Shown piece after piece: positions 6,473 to 9,914 of a DNA stretch of 9,914 bases (within the stretch, counting starts at the first letter, position 1; the number at the start of each line of letters is the position of its first letter). Below the pieces are notes generated by a model that was not told where the DNA came from, did no database searches, and worked only from the letters and a program-made list of their open reading frames with translations. Origin of the DNA: an uncultured Bacilli bacterium (GTDB taxonomy: Bacteria; Bacillota_I; Bacilli_A; RFN20; CAG-826); NCBI GenBank assembly GCA_905236535.1, contig CAJOQN010000042.1:1-9914 (forward strand), in the 5' to 3' direction. Made by a program: the position numbers and the translations under genes.

Positions 6473-7411
6473 ATGGATAAAAGTAGTATCAAAATTATTT
6501 TCATGGGAACTCCATCAATAAGTGCTCAAGTTTTCGAGAGAATGATTCTCGATGGCTATCATTTCGTAGGCCTTGTTGCCCAGCCGGATCGTCCGGTTGG
6601 AAGAAAGAAAATTCTTGAACCTGTTCCAGCCAAAAAGGTTGCTGAAAAATATAATATTCCTGTTTTTCAACCCCTTAAAATTCGTCATGATTATGACTTC
6701 TTAAAAGAATTAAAACCTGATTTAATTATCACATTGGCTTATGGCCAAATCGTACCTCAGGGTGTTTTAGATATCCCTCAGTATGGCTGTTTGAACCTTC
6801 ATGGATCATTGCTCCCTAAATACCGTGGCGCTTCTCCAATTCAAGCTGCTTTAATCAATGATGAAAATGTCACTGGCGTGACACTTATGGAGATGACCGC
6901 GAAGATGGATGCCGGGAGAATGTACGCTAAAGAAATCGTGAACATCGACCCCAAAGATAATTCAACATCTTTGTTTGAAAAAATCTCCTTGGCAGCGGGG
7001 GATTTAATATTACGAGAATTACCTAATTATTTGGATAATAAGCTTATCGGCGAACCTCAAAACGAAGACGAAGCAACTTTTTGCTATACCATTAAAGACG
7101 ACGAAGAAAAGCTTAATCTTGAGAATGGTGTGCACACCCTTTTGGGATGGATTCGCGCGTTAAGCGAAGAACCTGGAGCCTATTTATATTTTGATAATGA
7201 AATATTAAAAATTTACGACGCTGCAATCGCTAACGATAAAGTTGAAGGCCAAGTTGGAGAAATAGTTAAAGCTGATAAAAATGGTTTATATCTTCAATGT
7301 AAGGATGGCCAATTAGCCTTATTGTCCTTAAAACAACAAGGCAAAAATAAGATGGATTATAAATCTTTTATTAACGGACATCAAAATATCTTAGGAAAAA
7401 CACTAAAATAA
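6473..7411 (+). CDS. fmt: Methionyl-tRNA formyltransferase
   Basis: Fmt transfers the formyl group from 10-formyltetrahydrofolate to the methionine on initiator tRNA, producing fMet-tRNA for translation initiation. At 312 residues it matches the family (about 310-315). The N-terminal Rossmann-type catalytic domain opens with IKIIFMGTPSISAQVFE and carries VAQPDRPVGRKK, a loop that contacts tRNA. The active site is intact: LNLHGSLLPKYRGASPIQ (107-124) supplies Asn108 and His110, and MDAG (145-148) supplies Asp146. The C-terminal OB-like tRNA-binding domain covers about 208-305 (WIRALSEEPGAYLYF, VGEIVKADKNGLYLQC). GAGG lies 5 nt before the ATG, and a perfect TATAAT is just upstream. The usual partner def is not visible beside it; the helicase gene follows after 16 bp, probably on the same transcript. 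Confidence 0.97.
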   Translation: MDKSSIKIIFMGTPSISAQVFERMILDGYHFVGLVAQPDRPVGRKKILEPVPAKKVAEKYNIPVFQPLKIRHDYDFLKELKPDLIITLAYGQIVPQGVLDIPQYGCLNLHGSLLPKYRGASPIQAALINDENVTGVTLMEMTAKMDAGRMYAKEIVNIDPKDNSTSLFEKISLAAGDLILRELPNYLDNKLIGEPQNEDEATFCYTIKDDEEKLNLENGVHTLLGWIRALSEEPGAYLYFDNEILKIYDAAIANDKVEGQVGEIVKADKNGLYLQCKDGQLALLSLKQQGKNKMDYKSFINGHQNILGKTLK

Positions 7412-7427
7412 TATATATTATTTATAT

Positions 7428-9767
7428 ATGAATAAATCCTTAATTCTTAGTGTCCATCAACTAGTAGATTTCTTATTGAGAAAAGGCGATATTGATAATC
7501 GCGTTTTTAATTGTTCGACCATGACGGAAGGAAGCAAAATTCATTCCTCATATCAAGCGAGTCAAAATAGTGCGACCTATATCAGTGAATACCCTCTAAA
7601 AACATCTTTTATGATTGGGAATGTTCATGTCATTCTTCAAGGAAGGGCTGATGGTATCATCAAAACTGGATATCGTTATATTATTGATGAGATTAAAACA
7701 ACGGTCACGGACCTTCAAACCTTCCATGATGAACAGTTGGAGTGGCATCTCGGACAAGCTAAATGCTATGCATTTATGTTTGCAAAAGAAAAAGAACAAG
7801 ATAATATTGGTATCCGTTTAACATATATAAAACAAGGTAAAGAAAAAGAAAAATTAATCGAAGACTATGTCTTTTTCACTCTTGATCTTGAGCAATACGT
7901 CAAAGAACTTATTCAAGAATATATTGATTTTTATAATATTGTTTTTCGTCATCTCGAAGAGAGAAAGAAAACATGCGAGGAAATAGCCTTTCCTTTTGAT
8001 AAATATAGAAGTGGACAACGAAAATTATCAGAACTTGTCTATGGAGTGGCCACGAAAGGAGGGAATCTATTCGTGGAAGCCCCGACTGGAATTGGTAAAA
8101 CAATGTCAACCTTATATCCTTATATAAAATCGCTTGCCAAGGATGATAATCAAAAGATTTTTTACCTCACCGCAAAAGGATCAGGAAAAGAAGCAGCTTC
8201 GAACGCTATCAAAATACTTAGAGACAAAGGCCTTGCCATCAGTGAAATATTAATTACTGCAAAAGATAAAATTTGCTTTTGCAAAGGCAAAGCTTGTAAC
8301 CCAGATGAATGTCCTTTTGCTAAAAATTACTATAGTAAAATTCAAGGAATCATCGAATATGCCTTGATGACAAACAATAGTTTTGATTACCAAACAATAG
8401 TGGATCTTGCTTATGATAACGTCGTTTGTCCTTTTGAGCTCCAATTAGATTTATCGCTTTACTGCGATGTTATCATCTGTGACTACAATTATGTCTTTGA
8501 CCCAACAGCTTATTTAAGAAGATATTTAGATTCTGATTCTACACATTATGCAGCCTTAGTGGACGAAGCCCATAATTTAGTGGACCGCTCTAGAGAAATG
8601 TATTCCGCAGTTTTAAACTACCATACATTACTAGAAGCAAAGAAAAGCTCCGCTCATATCAAAAACACAAAATTAAAGAATGTTTTCAAAAAATTAAAAG
8701 AGATGTTCCTTAATTTTGATATCTGTGAAGAAGGCAATACGGTGTTTCCATACTTCTCAGATGAGATGTATAAGACCCTTTCTAACGCATATTCTAAGCT
8801 TCAAGAGATATCAAAAGAAGATAATAAAGCAATAACGAAAGAAACTACTAATTTAATACTAGAAATAAACTTATTCAATAAAATAGCAGAATTATATGAT
8901 GATAATTATTTTGCTTATCTTCATAAGGAAAATGGTGACTTTTCCCTTCATTTATATTGTTTGGATGCCTCTAATTTCCTTCATCAGACCTGTGAAGATT
9001 TAAAAGCCACAACTTTCTTTTCTGCAACGATGACACCAATGGAATATTATATTGATACCTTAGGTGGCGAGAAGCTTATCGATCCTTATATTTGTTTGCC
9101 TTCTCCTTTTGATAAAGATAACCTTCTTTTAATGATTGCGCCTAAGGTTTCTATCAAATATAAAAATCGAGAATCTTCTTATCAACAAGTTGTGGATTAT
9201 ATCGAGTCGTTTGTCTCAAATAAAGTCGGGAACTACTTTGTTTATGTCCCGAGTTATGAATATTTACATCGTCTTGAAAGCATGATTAATCTTCCAGAAG
9301 GTTTTAATTGTTTCTTTCAAGAAAAAGATATCAGTGAACAAGAAAGAATCGCCTTTTTAAATAATTTTCCTACTAATCCTAGTGAAACAAATGTTGGTTT
9401 CCTTGTAATTGGAGGGGCCTTCTCCGAAGGCATTGATTTAGTGGACGACCGTTTAATTGGGGCGATTGTTATTGGAGTTGGAATTCCTAAAATTAATTTT
9501 GAAAGCGATAAAATCGCTTCTCACTTCGAAGAAAAAGGTCTAAACGGGTACGAGTATGCCTATCTAAACCCAGGCATGAACAAAGTTATGCAAGCAGTTG
9601 GACGCGTTATTAGAAGCGAAACCGATAGAGGAGCTGTTCTTTTAATCGATGAAAGATATCTTCATAAACAATATCGCGCTTTATTTAAGAGTGAGTGGTC
9701 TGAATATCAAGTGGTGACCTCGCCTGAAGAAGTCAAAAATAAAGTCTCAAATTTCTTTAATAAGTAA
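7428..9767 (+). CDS. Cas4/RecB-type PD-(D/E)XK nuclease fused to an Fe-S XPD/DinG-family helicase
   Basis: The predicted product is an ATP-dependent superfamily 2 DNA helicase with an N-terminal nuclease, likely acting in DNA repair or processing. Nuclease residues at 1-175 are complete: GSKIH (His39), GRAD (Asp75), EIK (Glu88, Lys90) and QAKCY (Gln110, Tyr114). The helicase follows: Walker A EAPTGIGKT (217-225), a cysteine cluster typical of the XPD Fe-S domain (Cys283, Cys285, Cys290, Cys295, Cys334), DEAH box (379-382), FSATM (531-535), motif V GGAFSEGIDL (662-671) and motif VI QAVGRVIRS (722-730). Which four of the five cysteines bind the cluster is uncertain. The N-terminal SVHQLVDFLLRKGDIDNR begins right after the ATG, supporting this start, yet the 16-bp gap from fmt is pure A/T with no Shine-Dalgarno. 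It is not a CRISPR Cas4: no array or cas genes are present. The family is known; its precise role here is inferred. Confidence 0.92.
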   Translation: MNKSLILSVHQLVDFLLRKGDIDNRVFNCSTMTEGSKIHSSYQASQNSATYISEYPLKTSFMIGNVHVILQGRADGIIKTGYRYIIDEIKTTVTDLQTFHDEQLEWHLGQAKCYAFMFAKEKEQDNIGIRLTYIKQGKEKEKLIEDYVFFTLDLEQYVKELIQEYIDFYNIVFRHLEERKKTCEEIAFPFDKYRSGQRKLSELVYGVATKGGNLFVEAPTGIGKTMSTLYPYIKSLAKDDNQKIFYLTAKGSGKEAASNAIKILRDKGLAISEILITAKDKICFCKGKACNPDECPFAKNYYSKIQGIIEYALMTNNSFDYQTIVDLAYDNVVCPFELQLDLSLYCDVIICDYNYVFDPTAYLRRYLDSDSTHYAALVDEAHNLVDRSREMYSAVLNYHTLLEAKKSSAHIKNTKLKNVFKKLKEMFLNFDICEEGNTVFPYFSDEMYKTLSNAYSKLQEISKEDNKAITKETTNLILEINLFNKIAELYDDNYFAYLHKENGDFSLHLYCLDASNFLHQTCEDLKATTFFSATMTPMEYYIDTLGGEKLIDPYICLPSPFDKDNLLLMIAPKVSIKYKNRESSYQQVVDYIESFVSNKVGNYFVYVPSYEYLHRLESMINLPEGFNCFFQEKDISEQERIAFLNNFPTNPSETNVGFLVIGGAFSEGIDLVDDRLIGAIVIGVGIPKINFESDKIASHFEEKGLNGYEYAYLNPGMNKVMQAVGRVIRSETDRGAVLLIDERYLHKQYRALFKSEWSEYQVVTSPEEVKNKVSNFFNK

Positions 9768-9788
9768 ATTGTTTATTATATTCTATCC

Positions 9789-9914
9789 TTACATATCATC
9801 ATCATTTTGATCATAATCAGTTTCTTCATTATCATCCCAAACACCCAATTCTTTATATTCTGCATCTTTTTCTAAAGAATCAAAAACTTTCATATATTCA
9901 GGTAATTCTTTATT
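9789..9914 (-). CDS. C-terminal fragment of an unidentified acidic protein (5' end beyond window)
   Basis: An open frame enters from the right edge on the - strand and ends at TAA (9789-9791), giving 41 residues. It begins NKELPEYMKVFDSLEKDA and ends in a strongly acidic tail, DDNEETDYDQNDDDM, with about eight Asp and two Glu in the last fifteen residues. The frame is open over its whole length and codon use looks ordinary for this genome. I do not recognise the family. Acidic tails occur in RNA polymerase delta (RpoE) and other nucleic-acid-associated proteins, but the visible part does not establish this. It is convergent with the helicase gene, 21 bp from stop to stop. Confidence 0.6.
   Translation of the reverse strand, partial: NKELPEYMKVFDSLEKDAEYKELGVWDDNEETDYDQNDDDM

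Noticed and set aside
7428..7950. Cas4 as a sign of a CRISPR locus
   Set aside because: No repeat array and no cas1/cas2; the nuclease domain is fused to an XPD-type helicase, a separate known architecture.
7596..8444. Several short open frames (64-68 codons) on both strands within the helicase gene
   Set aside because: They overlap well-conserved nuclease and helicase motifs in the true frame and look like composition shadows.
9756..9780. AT-only hairpin after the helicase stop (ATAA-G-TAAA pairing with TTTATTAT)
   Set aside because: No G-C pairs, a bulge and no U-tract; too weak to call a terminator.

Overview
The window is a compact, AT-rich bacterial chromosome segment that looks like a low-G+C Bacillota (Bacilli or a Mollicutes-like relative). 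Evidence for this is the Gram-positive comEA-comEC-holA-rpsT neighbourhood, the AT-rich promoters and purine-rich ribosome binding sites. TGA acts as a stop codon: comEA ends on TGA and comEC continues in a different frame. This argues for the standard bacterial code rather than the Mycoplasma/Spiroplasma code. The genus cannot be resolved from the sequence alone.

Layout, left to right. (1) The 3' part of greA on the + strand, ending in an intrinsic terminator whose 3' arm and U-tract run directly into comEA. (2) A + strand competence/replication block: comEA (membrane-anchored DNA receptor), comEC (DNA uptake channel with metallo-beta-lactamase domain, start overlapping the comEA stop) and holA (DNA polymerase III delta, the clamp-loader wrench). 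The dCMP deaminase gene comEB, found between comEA and comEC in Bacillus subtilis, is absent. (3) A - strand block: rpsT (ribosomal protein S20), convergent with holA with only 3 bp between stop codons, and upstream of it a 668-residue acyl-activating enzyme fused to a C-terminal acyl carrier domain. (4) A + strand block: fmt (methionyl-tRNA formyltransferase) and a 779-residue Cas4/RecB-type nuclease fused to an Fe-S XPD/DinG-type helicase. (5) At the right edge, the C-terminal end of an unidentified very acidic protein on the - strand.

The 92-bp gap between the acyl-activating gene and fmt is the densest regulatory spot. It carries two well-formed divergent sigma-A-type promoters whose -35 hexamers overlap almost completely, so RNA polymerase probably cannot occupy both at once. 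No stretch above 300 bp lacks a gene, and I saw no tRNA, rRNA, CRISPR array or mobile element.

Most of the window is housekeeping. I do not see a clear new multi-gene system. The most interesting items are the acyl-ligase/carrier fusion, the nuclease-helicase fusion, the divergent competence core of ComEC, and the compact regulatory overlaps (terminator/RBS, shared -35, palindromic convergent stops).
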